From Eubacteriaceae bacterium (GTDB taxonomy: Bacteria > Bacillota > Clostridia > Eubacteriales > Eubacteriaceae), in NCBI GenBank assembly GCA_012522805.1, contig JAAYJS010000035.1:23356-87355 (forward strand): a DNA stretch of 64,000 nt. Direction: 5' to 3'. Both the position numbers and the translations under genes were made by a program. The stretch's first letter is position 1. Each line of letters opens with the position of its first letter. Positions 45,343-56,767 of this stretch are shown in pieces. The notes beneath the pieces were generated by a model. That model saw only the letters and a program-made list of their open reading frames with translations. It had not been told where the DNA came from and did not search any database.

Positions 45343-47310
45343 ATGACGACCAAATCTTTTGAAGTCATATCCGATTATGTTCCCCGTGGAGATCAAGGCA
45401 AAGCGATACTCTCATTGGCGGAAGGCATCCAAAAAGGGATGAAATTTCAAACCTTATTGGGTGTTACCGGTTCGGGGAAAACCTACACCATGGCAAAACT
45501 CATTGAAAAAGTTCAAAAACCGACTTTAGTTATTGCCCACAACAAAACCTTGGCGGCACAATTGGCAAACGAGTTTAGAAGTTTTTTTCCAAACAATGCC
45601 GTGGAGTATTTTGTCTCATACTACGATTACTACCAGCCCGAGGCCTATGTGCCCGGTGCGGATTTATATATAGAAAAGGATGCTTCCATCAACGACGAGA
45701 TCGACAAATTGCGCCACTCTGCAACAGCGGCGCTTTTCGAACGTCGAGACGTAGTGGTGGTGGCTTCGGTTTCCTGTATTTACGGTTTGGGTAGTCCCGT
45801 GGATTACGAAAACTTGGTACTATCCTTGCGTCCGGGTATGGAGCGGGACAGAGACCAAGTGATTCGAAAATTGGTGGATATACAATATAGCCGCAACGAC
45901 ATAGCCTTTGAAAGGAACAACTTCCGAGATCGGGGGGATATTTTGGAAATCTTTCCCGCCGCCTCTTCAGGAAAGGCATTGCGTTTGGAATTCTTCGGAG
46001 ATGAGATCGATCGTATCTCAGAGATCGATACCCTGACGGGAGAGATTACCGGAGAACTCAACCACGTGTCTATTTTTCCGGCGTCCCACTACACCACCAC
46101 ACCGGATAAACTGGAACATGCAATAGCCGGTATTCGCGAGGAGCTGGCGGAGCGATACGCTTATTACCAAGAGCACAACCAATTGGTGGAGGCTCAAAGG
46201 CTTTTGCAACGCACCAATTACGATATCGAAATGCTCCAGGAAATGGGTTATTGCAACGGTATCGAAAACTACACTCGTTACATCAACGATGTTCCGGCGG
46301 GGTCGCCGCCCTTTACCTTAATCGATTATTTTCCCGAGGACTTTTTAATCATCATCGACGAATCCCACGTGTCCATACCCCAAATCGGTGGTATGAGTGC
46401 CGGCGACAGAGCTCGAAAAAAAAATCTCATCGATTACGGTTTTCGCCTCCCCTCGGCCTACGACAACCGTCCTTTAAATTTTCAGGAGTTTGAAAGCAAA
46501 ATCAACCAGATGGTCTTTACCACTGCCACACCGAGGGAGTATGAAAGGGAACACAGCCAACAAATCGTAGAGCAAATCATTCGACCGACGGGGTTGGTGG
46601 ATCCTGAAATTTTTGTGCGTCCGATTACCGGACAAATAGACGACTTGATCGGCGAAATCAACAAAACCCTAGAGCAAAACCATCGGGTGCTCATCACCAC
46701 GCTTACGAAAAAAATGGCGGAGGATTTAACCCAATACCTCAAAGAAATGGACTTTCGCGTCAACTACCTGCACTCGGATATCGACACCATTGAGCGGATG
46801 AAAATTTTGAGGGATTTGCGCCTGGGCACTTTCGATATTTTAGTGGGTATCAACTTGTTGCGGGAGGGTTTAGACCTTCCGGAAGTGGCTTTGGTGGCGA
46901 TCTTAGATGCGGATAAGGAAGGCTATCTCCGTTCGGAAACCTCCTTGGTGCAAACCATTGGGCGTGCGGCACGTAACGTCGACGGACGTGTGGTCATGTA
47001 TGCCGATCGGGTAACCGGCTCCATGTCTCGGGCCATCGAAGAAACCAACAGACGCCGCAAGATTCAGATGGCTTACAACGAAGAGCACGGCATTACACCT
47101 CAGAGTGTGCAAAAAGAAGTCCACGATATCATTGAGGCGACCAAAGTAGCCGAGGATACGGCGGAATATATTGTCGTCGAAGAAAACTACAATGCCGAGG
47201 CATTGATAGAAGAATTAGAAGCAGAAATGAAAGTCGCTGCAGAAAACTTAGCTTTTGAACGTGCAGCGGAACTACGTGACAAAATCAAAGAATTAAAAGG
47301 AGAATTATGA
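45343..47310 (+). CDS. uvrB: excinuclease ABC subunit B
   Basis: 655 residues. Nucleotide-excision repair helicase: Walker [13 protein letters not shown] (~42), beta-hairpin [21 protein letters not shown] (~92), Walker B IIDESHVS, motif [21 protein letters not shown], and the C-terminal UVR motif ([23 protein letters not shown]). ATG 45343 is eight bases after GAGGAG; GTG 45334 is too close. It follows ctpA by 34 bases, and its TGA overlaps the uvrA start. Confidence 0.97.
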   Translation: MTTKSFEVISDYVPRGDQGKAILSLAEGIQKGMKFQTLLGVTGSGKTYTMAKLIEKVQKPTLVIAHNKTLAAQLANEFRSFFPNNAVEYFVSYYDYYQPEAYVPGADLYIEKDASINDEIDKLRHSATAALFERRDVVVVASVSCIYGLGSPVDYENLVLSLRPGMERDRDQVIRKLVDIQYSRNDIAFERNNFRDRGDILEIFPAASSGKALRLEFFGDEIDRISEIDTLTGEITGELNHVSIFPASHYTTTPDKLEHAIAGIREELAERYAYYQEHNQLVEAQRLLQRTNYDIEMLQEMGYCNGIENYTRYINDVPAGSPPFTLIDYFPEDFLIIIDESHVSIPQIGGMSAGDRARKKNLIDYGFRLPSAYDNRPLNFQEFESKINQMVFTTATPREYEREHSQQIVEQIIRPTGLVDPEIFVRPITGQIDDLIGEINKTLEQNHRVLITTLTKKMAEDLTQYLKEMDFRVNYLHSDIDTIERMKILRDLRLGTFDILVGINLLREGLDLPEVALVAILDADKEGYLRSETSLVQTIGRAARNVDGRVVMYADRVTGSMSRAIEETNRRRKIQMAYNEEHGITPQSVQKEVHDIIEATKVAEDTAEYIVVEENYNAEALIEELEAEMKVAAENLAFERAAELRDKIKELKGEL

Positions 47311-50132
47311 AAACCATCGATATATACGGTGCGAAAGAACATAATTTAAAGAATATAGACATCAAAATACCCCGGGATCGCATGGTTGTGATGACGGGGT
47401 TAAGTGGTTCGGGGAAAAGCTCCCTAGCCTTCGATACCATTTATGCGGAAGGGCAGCGGCGTTATGTGGAATCTCTCTCGGCTTATGCCAGACAATTTTT
47501 AGGGCAAACCCAAAAGCCGGATGTCGAGAGGATAGACGGATTATCCCCATCTATTTCCATCGATCAGAAAACCACCAATCGCAACCCCAGATCCACAGTA
47601 GGAACCGTAACGGAAATTTATGACTATTTTAGATTGATGTACGCGCGCATCGGCAAACCCCATTGTCCCAAGTGCGGCAAACCGATTTCCTCCCAAAGTG
47701 TGGACCAAATGGTGGATCAAATTAAAACGTTGCCGGAAGGTGCACGTTTCCAACTCGTCGCTCCGGTGGTACGGGGTGCCAAGGGACAGCATAAAAATCT
47801 TTTAGAAAAACTGAAAAAGGAAGGTTATGTTCGCCTGCTGGTGGATGGCGAGGAAAGAGAAACCTCGGAAGACATCGAACTCAATAAAAACATCAAACAC
47901 ACCATCGAAGTGGTGGTGGATCGATTAAAAATGCGAGAAGGGATTGAAAAACGTTTAACCGACTCCTTGGAAACAACCTTGGGCTTAGCCAACGGTTTGG
48001 CAATTTGCGATGTGATCGGCGGAGAGCGCCAACTCTTCAGCGAACATCTCAGCTGTCCGGATTGCAATATTTCCATGGGTGCTTTGGAACCGCGAAGCTT
48101 TTCCTTCAACAACCCCTTTGGCATGTGCCCGGCATGTAACGGTTTGGGTTTTCATAAAGAAATAGACCCGGACCTGTTGTTGCCGGATAAAAGTCTATCC
48201 ATCAATCAAGGGGCAATCAAACATTTCGGTTTAAAAAACAGCAACCGCACCTTAACGGTATTGATTAAAAAACTGGTCAAAAAACATGGCTTTTCCATGG
48301 ACAAACCCCTAGAAGAAGCACCGGAGGCCTTTATCCAAGAGCTCCTTTACGGCTCCGATGATGAAATGGTCGTAGAGCAGGATACCGGCAAATTTACAGG
48401 TACCTATACCAGTCGTTTTGAAGGGTTGGTGCATAACATGGAGCGCCGTTTCGTAGAGACGAGATCTTCGGCTATGCGCACCATCATCGAGCGCTACATG
48501 GCGGAAATTCCATGTAAAACCTGTGGGGGCAAACGGCTGAACCCCACTTCTTTGGCGGTGACGGTGGGTGGCATCAACATCATCGCGTTGACGGAGAAAT
48601 CCATCAAAGATCTGATTTTATTTTTTGAGAAATTGGATTTATCATCGACGGATACCGCTATCGGACACTCTATTTTTGTAGAAATCATCGCGCGATTAAA
48701 TTTTTTAAAAAATGTCGGCTTGGAATATTTAACCCTTTCCAGAAATGCCGCCACCCTTTCCGGTGGGGAAAGTCAACGCATACGCTTGGCGACCCAAATT
48801 GGATCGGGCTTGGTGGGGGTTCTCTATGTTTTGGATGAACCGAGCATTGGGCTGCATCACAGAGACAACAAAAAACTGTTGCAAGCTTTACGCAATTTAA
48901 CGGATATGGGCAACACCCTTTTGGTGGTGGAACACGACGAAGAGACCATGTTTGAATCCGATTGGATCGTGGACATCGGCCCCGGGCCCGGCGTGCACGG
49001 CGGCGAAGTGGTCGCCACCGGTACAGCCGAGGATATTATGGCCAATCCCAAATCCTTAACGGGGCAATACCTCAGTGGAGCCAGAAAAATTTATGTCCCG
49101 GAAACGAGGCGGCCGGGCAATGGCAATGTGGTGACGGTGGTGGGTGCTCAAGAAAACAATCTTAAAAAAATCGACGTCGATTTTCCACTGGGCAGTTTTA
49201 TCTGCGTAACCGGTGTTTCCGGTTCGGGGAAATCCACCTTGGTTAACCAAGTTTTATTAAAAAGAGCGCAAAACATTTTAAATCGTGCACAAAAAAAGGT
49301 GGGCAAAGCAGAGGAGATCCGCGGACTGAACCATTTGGACAAGGTGATTGCCATCGACCAAAGCCCCATTGGCAGAACCCCGCGCTCCAATCCCGCTACT
49401 TATACCGGCGTCTTCGACACGATTCGCGATCTGTTTGCCGCAACCCCGGAAGCTAAGGCAAGGGGTTACAAAAAAGGTCGTTTCAGTTTTAACGTCAAGG
49501 GTGGTCGCTGTGAAAAATGCAGCGGTGACGGTATTTTAAAAATAGAAATGCATTTTCTACCCGATGTGTACGTTCCCTGCGAAGTGTGCGGCGGATCCCG
49601 CTATAATCGGGAAACCTTGGAGGTCAAGTACAAGGACAAAAACGTCGCCGATGTCTTGAACATGACGGTAGAAGAAAGCTTGGAGTTTTTCAAGAACATA
49701 CCGCGTATTAAAGATAAACTTCAAACATTGTACGATGTGGGTTTAGGCTACATCAAACTGGGGCAACCCTCGACGCAACTTTCAGGGGGGGAAGCCCAAC
49801 GGGTTAAGTTGGCCTCGGAGCTGAACAAGCAAAATACAGGCAAAACCCTTTATATTTTAGATGAACCGACAACCGGCCTCCACATGGCGGACATCGACCG
49901 CCTCATAGCGGTTTTACAACGCTTAGTGGATACGGGCAGCACGGTGGTTATCATCGAGCATCAACTGGACGTCATCAAAGTGGCGGATCATATCATCGAC
50001 TTGGGTCCGGAAGGCGGCGACGGCGGCGGTACGGTTGTGGTAACCGGCACCCCGGAAGAAGTTGCCAAGTGTCAAAAATCCTATACCGGGCAATTCATCA
50101 AACCCTATTTAAAACAAGAGGGACGCCTGTAA
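47307..50132 (+). CDS. uvrA: excinuclease ABC subunit A
   Basis: 941 residues. Damage-recognition ATPase with two ABC modules: Walker [10 protein letters not shown] (~32) and GVSGSGKST (~635), signatures LSGGESQR (~484) and LSGGEAQR (~825). Zinc modules show CPDC…CPAC (near 250-275) and CEKC…CEVC (near 735-760). ATG 47307 lies within the uvrB stop (4-base overlap ATGA). A strong terminator ends the uvrBA operon. Confidence 0.97.
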   Translation: MKTIDIYGAKEHNLKNIDIKIPRDRMVVMTGLSGSGKSSLAFDTIYAEGQRRYVESLSAYARQFLGQTQKPDVERIDGLSPSISIDQKTTNRNPRSTVGTVTEIYDYFRLMYARIGKPHCPKCGKPISSQSVDQMVDQIKTLPEGARFQLVAPVVRGAKGQHKNLLEKLKKEGYVRLLVDGEERETSEDIELNKNIKHTIEVVVDRLKMREGIEKRLTDSLETTLGLANGLAICDVIGGERQLFSEHLSCPDCNISMGALEPRSFSFNNPFGMCPACNGLGFHKEIDPDLLLPDKSLSINQGAIKHFGLKNSNRTLTVLIKKLVKKHGFSMDKPLEEAPEAFIQELLYGSDDEMVVEQDTGKFTGTYTSRFEGLVHNMERRFVETRSSAMRTIIERYMAEIPCKTCGGKRLNPTSLAVTVGGINIIALTEKSIKDLILFFEKLDLSSTDTAIGHSIFVEIIARLNFLKNVGLEYLTLSRNAATLSGGESQRIRLATQIGSGLVGVLYVLDEPSIGLHHRDNKKLLQALRNLTDMGNTLLVVEHDEETMFESDWIVDIGPGPGVHGGEVVATGTAEDIMANPKSLTGQYLSGARKIYVPETRRPGNGNVVTVVGAQENNLKKIDVDFPLGSFICVTGVSGSGKSTLVNQVLLKRAQNILNRAQKKVGKAEEIRGLNHLDKVIAIDQSPIGRTPRSNPATYTGVFDTIRDLFAATPEAKARGYKKGRFSFNVKGGRCEKCSGDGILKIEMHFLPDVYVPCEVCGGSRYNRETLEVKYKDKNVADVLNMTVEESLEFFKNIPRIKDKLQTLYDVGLGYIKLGQPSTQLSGGEAQRVKLASELNKQNTGKTLYILDEPTTGLHMADIDRLIAVLQRLVDTGSTVVIIEHQLDVIKVADHIIDLGPEGGDGGGTVVVTGTPEEVAKCQKSYTGQFIKPYLKQEGRL

Positions 50133-50139
50133 CAACACA

Positions 50140-50171
50140 AAACTCCGAAACATAAGTTTCGGAGTTTTTTT
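50140..50171 (+). terminator. terminator after uvrA
   Basis: AAACTCCGAAAC (50140-50151) pairs with GTTTCGGAGTTT (50156-50167), then TTTT. No feature is seen in 50172-50356. Confidence 0.92.
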
Positions 50172-50356
50172 GTTTCTCAATTAAATGAGAGGTTTGACGG
50201 TATCGATGATCAATGCACAAGACACGTCAACCCTATGCGGTTTCGTTTCGTTACTTTCAGAAGCACCGCCTGACGGGTCTCGTTTTATATTCTATGGTTC
50301 GGTTTTCGAGGGGATTCGCCAGCGCTTTCTTATCGCTTTGATAGAATAAAAAAATT

Positions 50357-51421
50357 TTAAAGAATTATTTTTTCCACATAGGCGGAAGTTGTCAGGTGGA
50401 GGACCGCTTGGTAATTGGCGCGAAATGGGATCACATCGCCCACACGGTAGTCTGTGGTACAATCCGTTACGTCCAAGACGGTGTGGTCGGAGCTGGCTGC
50501 CACCACTTCTATATCTTTGTCTAGGGGTTCTAGGTATTCAACCCCGACATCTTGACGCCCAAAGGCCAAAATGGCTCTTTTGCGGATACCGCGATCGATA
50601 AAGGTCGGCCGATTGCCATAGGCATCCAAACCAATTTCTCCAACCGGTAAGGACGGTTTCTCCTTTAACTCCATAATTTCTCCCTCCAAGGTAAAGGCGT
50701 CTTGATACAAGCCCTCATAGGCCCGGTGGTTGGAGGTATCCTCTCCAAATAATAACAGTTCGCCGATTCTCAAATTGTTGACAAACTCCGGCAGTGTGCC
50801 GTCTAAAAACATAGGGTAGGAACTGGTGGCACCACCGGATACATAGTGGGTTGCGTTTCCAAAAGCTCGGGTATAGGCTTGATCAAATTGATAAAGGCGC
50901 TCGTAGGTTTCAAGGCTGGGCAAAACACCGCTGACACAACACAAATTGGTGGCAATACCCGCTATTTGAAGGTTGGACAAGTTGTGGGCTTTTTCGGCAT
51001 CCCATAAAAAACCATCGATATCGACATAACCCTCCCGTAAATCGCCGACATCGCACATGAGCAGCACTTTGTGTATACGGTCTGCTCGATGGGCCGCTTC
51101 ATTTAAAGCTTGCATCGTAGCGAGTTCCGAATTCAAGGAATGGGTCGTGTAGCGAACCACGTCCGCTGCTTCCGAAATCATAGGGATGCGTATCAGCCAT
51201 TTGTCGCAATGAATCTTTTCAAAGTGAGCAAAATTTTGAATTCGGGAGTCGCCGATGGCCATCGCACCCTTTGCCACAAAGGCTTCTGCTATATCCGGCA
51301 TACCGGAAATGCATTTTGTGATGGCCGTTAAGCTTATATTTTTCTGTCGACATTGGTCGATCACAGTGCGGGTGTTGGCACTGATTTTCTGAAGATTGAT
51401 GGTTAGTAGCGGCCTTCTCAT
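50357..51421 (-). CDS. alanine/ornithine racemase-family PLP enzyme
   Basis: 354 residues with the alanine-racemase-type barrel: PLLTINLQKISANTRTVID at the start, PLP-binding Lys in LTAITKCISG (~31-40), GDSRIQN (~59) and VSGGATSSYPMF (~193). It resembles the clostridial ornithine racemase group (Orr/YhfX-like) more than the biosynthetic Alr, which has a different C-terminal domain. Ornithine racemase prepares D-ornithine for fermentation; other genes of that pathway are not in the window, so the substrate is unproven. ATG 51421 follows AGGAGGCGCC. Confidence 0.82.
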   Translation of the reverse strand: MRRPLLTINLQKISANTRTVIDQCRQKNISLTAITKCISGMPDIAEAFVAKGAMAIGDSRIQNFAHFEKIHCDKWLIRIPMISEAADVVRYTTHSLNSELATMQALNEAAHRADRIHKVLLMCDVGDLREGYVDIDGFLWDAEKAHNLSNLQIAGIATNLCCVSGVLPSLETYERLYQFDQAYTRAFGNATHYVSGGATSSYPMFLDGTLPEFVNNLRIGELLLFGEDTSNHRAYEGLYQDAFTLEGEIMELKEKPSLPVGEIGLDAYGNRPTFIDRGIRKRAILAFGRQDVGVEYLEPLDKDIEVVAASSDHTVLDVTDCTTDYRVGDVIPFRANYQAVLHLTTSAYVEKIIL

Positions 51422-51562
51422 GGCGCCTCCTTGGAATGTTTGAAAATATTATATCATAAAACCGAAAAACCATTGGCTGTTCAGGCAGATTTAAAACTAA
51501 AAAAGACCGGCAAAACCAAGAAAACCACATAGGCGAAGAAGATTGATAAAAAAAGGCCTAAC

Positions 51563-51604
51563 TTGACGGGGTACCCCCTGCATACTATAATAATATGATA
51601 GTAT
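51563..51604 (+). promoter_or_regulatory. strong leuS promoter with palindromes
   Basis: TTGACG (51563-51568) and TATAAT (51586-51591) with 17-base spacing. The spacer contains GGGGTACCCC (51568-51577), a perfect palindrome, and ATACTAT (51582-51588) with ATAGTAT (51598-51604) form an inverted repeat across the -10 and start site. The leader of about 75 bases is too short for a T-box. An operator role is an inference. Confidence 0.75.
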
Positions 51605-51672
51605 TTTTATAATAATTTCATTAAGAAACGAAAAAAATTGATAAATATCCCTATTGGATTTGGAGGCACCAT

Positions 51673-54102
51673 TTGAAACCATACGATTTTAACCAGATAG
51701 AAAAAAAGTGGCAGAACCACTGGGAACAGGAGAAAACTTTTCGCACCACTGAAGACGCGGAAAAGGAAAATTCTTATCTTTTAGTAGAATTTCCTTACCC
51801 ATCCGGCTCCGGCCTACATGTCGGTCACTTAAGAGCATACACTTCCTTAGAAGTGATTGCACGTAAAAGACGCTTGGAAAACCACAACGTGCTCTTTCCC
51901 ATCGGCTTCGATGCCTTTGGATTACCTACCGAAAATTACGCCATTCAGACCGGTCGACACCCCAGAGATGTCACCGATGACAATATACGTATCTTTACCA
52001 AGCAATTAAAAGCCGTCGGATACTCCTTTGATTGGGATCGTGTTGTCGACACGACGGACCCCCACTATTACAAATGGACACAGTGGATTTTCTTACAGCT
52101 TTTTAAACACGGCTTGGCTTATCGAGACCGTACCTTTGTCAATTTCTGTACCAATTGCAAGGTGGTTTTAGCCAACGAAGACTTTAGAGAAGGTCGCTGC
52201 GACCGTTGCAACTCCGAAGTCATCCAATTGAAAAAGGACGTTTGGTTCTTGAAGATCAGAGAGTATGCGGAAAAACTCTTAGAAGGCCTGGACGAGGTCA
52301 GTTATTTGCCCAGAATCCGATTGGAACAGGAAAATTGGATCGGCAAATCCATCGGTGCAGAGGTCGATTTTGCCATTCAACCCACAGGTGCGGAACCCGA
52401 CGGCAAAAAACTAAGAGTCTTTACCACCCGCCCCGACACCTTGTACGGTGCGACCTTTATGGTTATTGCACCGGAGCACCCCATTCTGGAAGAAATGGCG
52501 GAGCACATTACAAATAGAGAGGAAGTCGAAGCCTATCAGCACCAAGCGCTGCATAAAACCGAATTTGAGCGCGTTCAATTGGCGAAGGACAAAACCGGTG
52601 TGCGCCTCAGTGGGATCGAGGCTGTGAATCCTTTAAGCGAAGAAATCATTCCGATATTTATTGCCGACTACGTCATGATGGGGTACGGGACCGGGGCTAT
52701 TATGGCGGTTCCTGCCCACGACACCAGAGACTGGGAATTTGCAAAAGAATACAACTTGCCCATCATCGAAGTGGTGCACTCCGATGTGGATGTACAAGAG
52801 GAACCCTATTGCGATACCGAATCCGGGACCATGGTTAACTCCGGCTTTATGAACGGCTTACAAGTCAAAGAAGCCATTGCCCTGACCATACAAAAATTAG
52901 AAGAAATGGGCATCGGCGAAAAAACCATCAACTACAAAATGAAAGACTGGGCCTTTAATCGCCAACGCTATTGGGGCGAACCCATACCCATCGTTCATTG
53001 CACCAGTTGCGGTATGGTTCCCGTACCGGAGGAAGAACTACCCCTGGAATTACCCAAGGTAGACAGCTACCAACCGACGGATACCGGCCAATCTCCCTTG
53101 GCAAACATACCCGAGTGGTATGAGACGACTTGCCCCCAGTGCGGTGGGCCGGCCAAAAGAGAAACCGACACCATGCCACAATGGGCGGGCTCCAGCTGGT
53201 ATTTTATTCGCTATTTAGACAACCACAACGATGCAGCCTTTGCAGATCCGGTAAAATTAAAATTTTGGATGCCGGTCGATTGGTACAACGGCGGTATGGA
53301 ACACGTTACGCGACACTTATTGTACTCCCGCTTTTGGTATCAATTCCTGTACGATATTGGAGAAGTCCCCACAAAAGAACCCTACGAAAAACGGACAGCT
53401 CAAGGTCTGATCTTAGGAAAAGATGGGGAGAAAATGTCCAAATCCAGAGGGAATGTGGTCAACCCCGACGACATCATCCGTGAAATGGGCGCCGACGCCT
53501 TGCGAACCTACGTCATGTTTATCGGCGATTACGAAAAGGCGACCCCATGGTCCGACGAAGGCAGCAGAGGGTGCAAGCGCTTCTTGGATAGAGTGTTCCG
53601 TTTGCAGGATAGTATCGTAGAAGGTGAGGGTTATCGCTCTGAAATGGAAACAGTTTTCCATCAAACCATCAAAAAAGTTTCCGAAGACTACGAGGAAATG
53701 AAATACAATACGGCCATCGCCGCATTGATGAGTTTGCTCAACGATATCACCAAAACAAAGGGCGTTACCAAGGACGAACTCAAAACTTTTCTAACCTTGT
53801 TATACCCCGTGGCACCCCACATCACTGCAGAGTTGTGGGAAATTTGTGAATTGGGTGGATACTTACACGATGCTTCGTGGCCGACTTACGATGAAGAAAA
53901 AACCCGGGAAAAAACCATTGAAATGGCGGTGCAAATCAACGGCAAAGTCCGCGGTGTCATCAACCTTCCTGCTGAAGCCGACAAAGAAGCCGCTAAAGCG
54001 GTTGCCATGGAAAACGAAAATATCGCAAGCCATCTAGAGGGTAAAACCATCGTAAAAGAGATTTTTGTGCCCGGGCGTATCTTTAACATAGTCGTTAAAT
54101 AA
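51673..54102 (+). CDS. leuS: leucyl-tRNA synthetase
   Basis: 809 residues. Class I synthetase: HIGH-type motif GLHVGHLRAYT (~48), CP1 editing domain (~220-400) with VFTTRPDTLYGATFM (~236) and ALHKTEFERVQLAKDKTGV, the tRNA-like WAGSSWYFIRYLD (~503) and KMSKSRGN (~582). It begins at TTG 51673 with GGAGG six bases upstream. First gene of a cluster leuS-rnhA-thyX-two membrane proteins packed with one to twenty base gaps. Confidence 0.97.
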   Translation: MKPYDFNQIEKKWQNHWEQEKTFRTTEDAEKENSYLLVEFPYPSGSGLHVGHLRAYTSLEVIARKRRLENHNVLFPIGFDAFGLPTENYAIQTGRHPRDVTDDNIRIFTKQLKAVGYSFDWDRVVDTTDPHYYKWTQWIFLQLFKHGLAYRDRTFVNFCTNCKVVLANEDFREGRCDRCNSEVIQLKKDVWFLKIREYAEKLLEGLDEVSYLPRIRLEQENWIGKSIGAEVDFAIQPTGAEPDGKKLRVFTTRPDTLYGATFMVIAPEHPILEEMAEHITNREEVEAYQHQALHKTEFERVQLAKDKTGVRLSGIEAVNPLSEEIIPIFIADYVMMGYGTGAIMAVPAHDTRDWEFAKEYNLPIIEVVHSDVDVQEEPYCDTESGTMVNSGFMNGLQVKEAIALTIQKLEEMGIGEKTINYKMKDWAFNRQRYWGEPIPIVHCTSCGMVPVPEEELPLELPKVDSYQPTDTGQSPLANIPEWYETTCPQCGGPAKRETDTMPQWAGSSWYFIRYLDNHNDAAFADPVKLKFWMPVDWYNGGMEHVTRHLLYSRFWYQFLYDIGEVPTKEPYEKRTAQGLILGKDGEKMSKSRGNVVNPDDIIREMGADALRTYVMFIGDYEKATPWSDEGSRGCKRFLDRVFRLQDSIVEGEGYRSEMETVFHQTIKKVSEDYEEMKYNTAIAALMSLLNDITKTKGVTKDELKTFLTLLYPVAPHITAELWEICELGGYLHDASWPTYDEEKTREKTIEMAVQINGKVRGVINLPAEADKEAAKAVAMENENIASHLEGKTIVKEIFVPGRIFNIVVK

Positions 54103-54103
54103 A

Positions 54104-54577
54104 ATGAAATACGTCGAACTATACACCGATGGCGGTTGCAGAGGCAATCAATTTGACGAGGAAAACCTCGGGGCGATTGGTGGTATTTTGCGCTATCCTG
54201 AAAAAAATGTGGAAAAAGAATACAAAAAAGCTTACGAAGATACCACCAACAACCGTATGGAACTAATGGCTGTGATCGTCGGTTTAGAAATGCTGAAAGA
54301 ACCCTGCGAGGTAAAAGTATTCAGCGATTCCGCCTATGTGGTCAACGCCTACAAATTAAACTGGATAGACGGTTGGAAAAAAAAGCATTGGACGAGAGGT
54401 AAAGCCGGTGCGCTAAAAAATAAAGAGCTGTGGATGCGTTTGGACGCAGAGGTTGCAAAACATCGGGTAACTTTTGTAAAAGTTAAAGGTCATGCTGACA
54501 ATATTTACAACAACCGTGCGGATCAATTGGTCAATGAAGCCATGGACGCTTACTTAAGTGAAGTGCCGAAGGAGTAA
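54104..54577 (+). CDS. rnhA: ribonuclease HI
   Basis: 157 residues. Degrades RNA in RNA-DNA hybrids. The catalytic set is complete: Asp in [11 protein letters not shown], Glu in [10 protein letters not shown], Asp in [12 protein letters not shown], and His/Asp in [15 protein letters not shown]. It also shows the basic-helix handle [13 protein letters not shown] found in E. coli-type RNase HI. Begins two bases after the leuS stop. Normal length. Confidence 0.95.
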   Translation: MKYVELYTDGGCRGNQFDEENLGAIGGILRYPEKNVEKEYKKAYEDTTNNRMELMAVIVGLEMLKEPCEVKVFSDSAYVVNAYKLNWIDGWKKKHWTRGKAGALKNKELWMRLDAEVAKHRVTFVKVKGHADNIYNNRADQLVNEAMDAYLSEVPKE

Positions 54578-54596
54578 ATTTAAAAAGGATGTAAAA

Positions 54597-55367
54597 ATGG
54601 AAACAAGATTAAAAGTAAAATTAATTGCCCATACCCCGGAACCTGAGAAATTGGTCGCTGCTGCGGCAAAACTTTGTTATTCCAAAGCCGGTGCCGACGA
54701 AATTATGGAAGACTTGACACCGGAACAAATCAACAAATTTTTAAGCGGTTTAATGGCGATGGGTCATGCATCTCCCATTGAGCATGCCTCCTTTACCTTT
54801 GCCATCGAAGGCGTCAGCAGAGCTTTAACACATCAATTGGTGCGCCACCGCATGGCCAGTTACAGCCAGAAATCTCAACGTTATGTCACCGAAGGTCAAT
54901 TCAAATACATCATTCCCTATGAAATTAAGGATATACCCGAGGCAGAATCTTTATACGTCCAAGCTATGGAAAATGCACAAAAATCCTACGATGCCATTGC
55001 GGAAAAACTGATTGCACACCACAAAGAAGCTTTGATAGCGGAAGGTGTGTCGGAAAAAAAAGCTGCGATGGATGCAGAAAAAATGGGAATAGAAGATGCC
55101 CGTTTTGTCCTGCCCAATGCCTGTGAAACCAAAATTGTCGCAACGATGAACGTTCGGGAACTCCTGCACTTTTTTAATCAGCGCTGCTGTATGCGGGCTC
55201 AGTGGGAAATTCGCGCTTGTGCCGTGGCCATGTTGCAACAATGTAAAAAAGTGGCCCCCCTATTATTTGAACATGCTGGCCCCCGTTGCTTGGAGGGTCC
55301 CTGTCCGGAAGGCTCGATGACCTGTGGCATGATCGCCGATGTCAGAGAAACCTACAAAGGCTTATAA
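54597..55367 (+). CDS. thyX: FAD-dependent thymidylate synthase
   Basis: 256 residues. Makes dTMP from dUMP with methylene-THF and NAD(P)H through FAD. The ThyX motif [11 protein letters not shown] (RHRX7S) lies at ~81-91, followed by [15 protein letters not shown] [10 protein letters not shown] at ~175 and [15 protein letters not shown] near 197 are conserved. ATG 54597 has AAAAGG upstream; the frame from 54558 starts inside rnhA. Its presence suggests the organism lacks or supplements ThyA. Confidence 0.95.
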   Translation: METRLKVKLIAHTPEPEKLVAAAAKLCYSKAGADEIMEDLTPEQINKFLSGLMAMGHASPIEHASFTFAIEGVSRALTHQLVRHRMASYSQKSQRYVTEGQFKYIIPYEIKDIPEAESLYVQAMENAQKSYDAIAEKLIAHHKEALIAEGVSEKKAAMDAEKMGIEDARFVLPNACETKIVATMNVRELLHFFNQRCCMRAQWEIRACAVAMLQQCKKVAPLLFEHAGPRCLEGPCPEGSMTCGMIADVRETYKGL

Positions 55368-55368
55368 G

Positions 55369-56202
55369 ATGGTAGATGAAAAAAAACAATTGCAGAATAT
55401 AAAAAACCCGGAAAAGCCGATGGCTTTTTTGGGTGGCGCCGTGGCAGTTATCGGCGCCTTGCTTTTTATAACGCCCTATGTCACGATGCAATTCGGTGCT
55501 TATGGTTTTTATTTCAAATATTTTGGTGGCATTTTCTTTGTGATCGGCTTGTTCATGGTTTATTACTACGGGAAAAAATCTAAAGATTTTAACCGCTTGT
55601 TAACGAGCGAAGAGGAAAAAATCCTTTGGGTTTATGATGATGGGCGGTATGAATCCTATGTCGCACACATACAAAAAGAGGGCGTACAAGGCAACAAACA
55701 AAAATTGATCATCCTGCTGATCGTTACCGTTGCCATGTTGGTGATGATGTTTTTCGTACTTCCGAAGAATGAAAAGCTCATGGTCTACTTGTTTGCAATC
55801 GGTATGTTTGGCATATCCTCGACATTTATTTATATCCTACCATTATTGGAGATGCGAAGAATCAACAACAAACCCTATTGCACCATCGTAACCACAGACG
55901 AAGCCTTCAGCATGGGTACCTACCATCGTTGGAAGGAATGCAAGGCCAAAGTCAAAGAGGGGTTGGTTCCCGGAATGACGGTACTGGCCTTTACCTACGA
56001 AGGCATGACAGCCAACGGAAAAATGACCAGAGAATGGCATGCACTCCTGCCTTCCGAGGATCAAGATCGGGTTGAAGAAGCGCGACAAATGGCGGTACTC
56101 ATCAATAGAAAGCGTAAGAGAAAAGATAAAGACGGTCAAAGAGAAAGAAGTTTCCTAGACCGACTCATTTTAAAAGCATTAAATCGAGATCATGAAAACT
56201 GA
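55369..56202 (+). CDS. membrane protein of unknown function
   Basis: 277 residues with two pairs of membrane segments (~23-45 and ~50-68; ~120-142 and ~147-168), and a soluble C-terminal half (~170-277) ending in a very basic stretch (NRKRKRKDKDGQRERS). I do not recognise a named family. ATG 55369 is one base after the thyX stop, with AAAGG ten bases upstream. It overlaps the next membrane-protein gene by 11 bases. The two may act together; the shared layout (membrane pair plus beta-rich tail) recalls YcxB-type proteins. Confidence 0.75.
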   Translation: MVDEKKQLQNIKNPEKPMAFLGGAVAVIGALLFITPYVTMQFGAYGFYFKYFGGIFFVIGLFMVYYYGKKSKDFNRLLTSEEEKILWVYDDGRYESYVAHIQKEGVQGNKQKLIILLIVTVAMLVMMFFVLPKNEKLMVYLFAIGMFGISSTFIYILPLLEMRRINNKPYCTIVTTDEAFSMGTYHRWKECKAKVKEGLVPGMTVLAFTYEGMTANGKMTREWHALLPSEDQDRVEEARQMAVLINRKRKRKDKDGQRERSFLDRLILKALNRDHEN

Positions 56203-56767
56203 GTTTGTCAATGAGACCAGCCTGAATGGGCCGCTCATGCAGCAGTATGCACAAAAAATGCTGTGGACGTATAAAAAAAGACAAATCATCACCAATGTAT
56301 TCAGCATGTTGGTGTTGATGGCAGTGGGGGTTTATGCTTTTGCCACAAGCCCTCAACCTTTGTTTGCTCAAAGAATTGACAACTTATCCGGCCAAGAAGT
56401 GTTGGGTATTTTCTGCTTTTTGTTAGCATTGATTTCCTTGGTCTATCTATTGAAGCTGATAGTGTTGGACAATTTGAGAGCCCAGAGGCGCTTCCAAACT
56501 GTAGAAGGGCAATACCCTCACACAAGAGTTGTCGTCAACGATGAAGGCATTTTCGTCCATCAGGGGGACAGATCCCATCAAAACCGATACGATCAAGTGG
56601 TGGGATTCTTAGAAACTAAGGATTTAGGCATCATCCTGGTGCAAGAGAAACCGGGACAGAGCAGAGGGATTTTGGTTCAAAAAGAAAACTTTGTACATCG
56701 ACCATACGCAGACTTCAGGCATTATCTTCTCAAACAAGTACAGAGTGCAAGGACTCCAAAAGTTTGA
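56192..56767 (+). CDS. membrane protein with YcxB-like C-terminal domain
   Basis: 191 residues. Two membrane segments (~33-52 and ~67-88) then a soluble domain with VVVNDEGIFVHQGDRSHQNRYDQVVGFLETKDLGIIL (the strand pattern seen in YcxB-like proteins). Function unknown. ATG 56192 lies inside the end of the previous gene. No clear terminator follows; 56768-57050 is AT-rich and precedes the Rrf2 regulator. Confidence 0.7.
   Translation: MKTEFVNETSLNGPLMQQYAQKMLWTYKKRQIITNVFSMLVLMAVGVYAFATSPQPLFAQRIDNLSGQEVLGIFCFLLALISLVYLLKLIVLDNLRAQRRFQTVEGQYPHTRVVVNDEGIFVHQGDRSHQNRYDQVVGFLETKDLGIILVQEKPGQSRGILVQKENFVHRPYADFRHYLLKQVQSARTPKV

Noticed and set aside
51592..51672. T-box leader of leuS
   Set aside because: The leader is only about 75 bases and lacks the T-box sequence and specifier stems.
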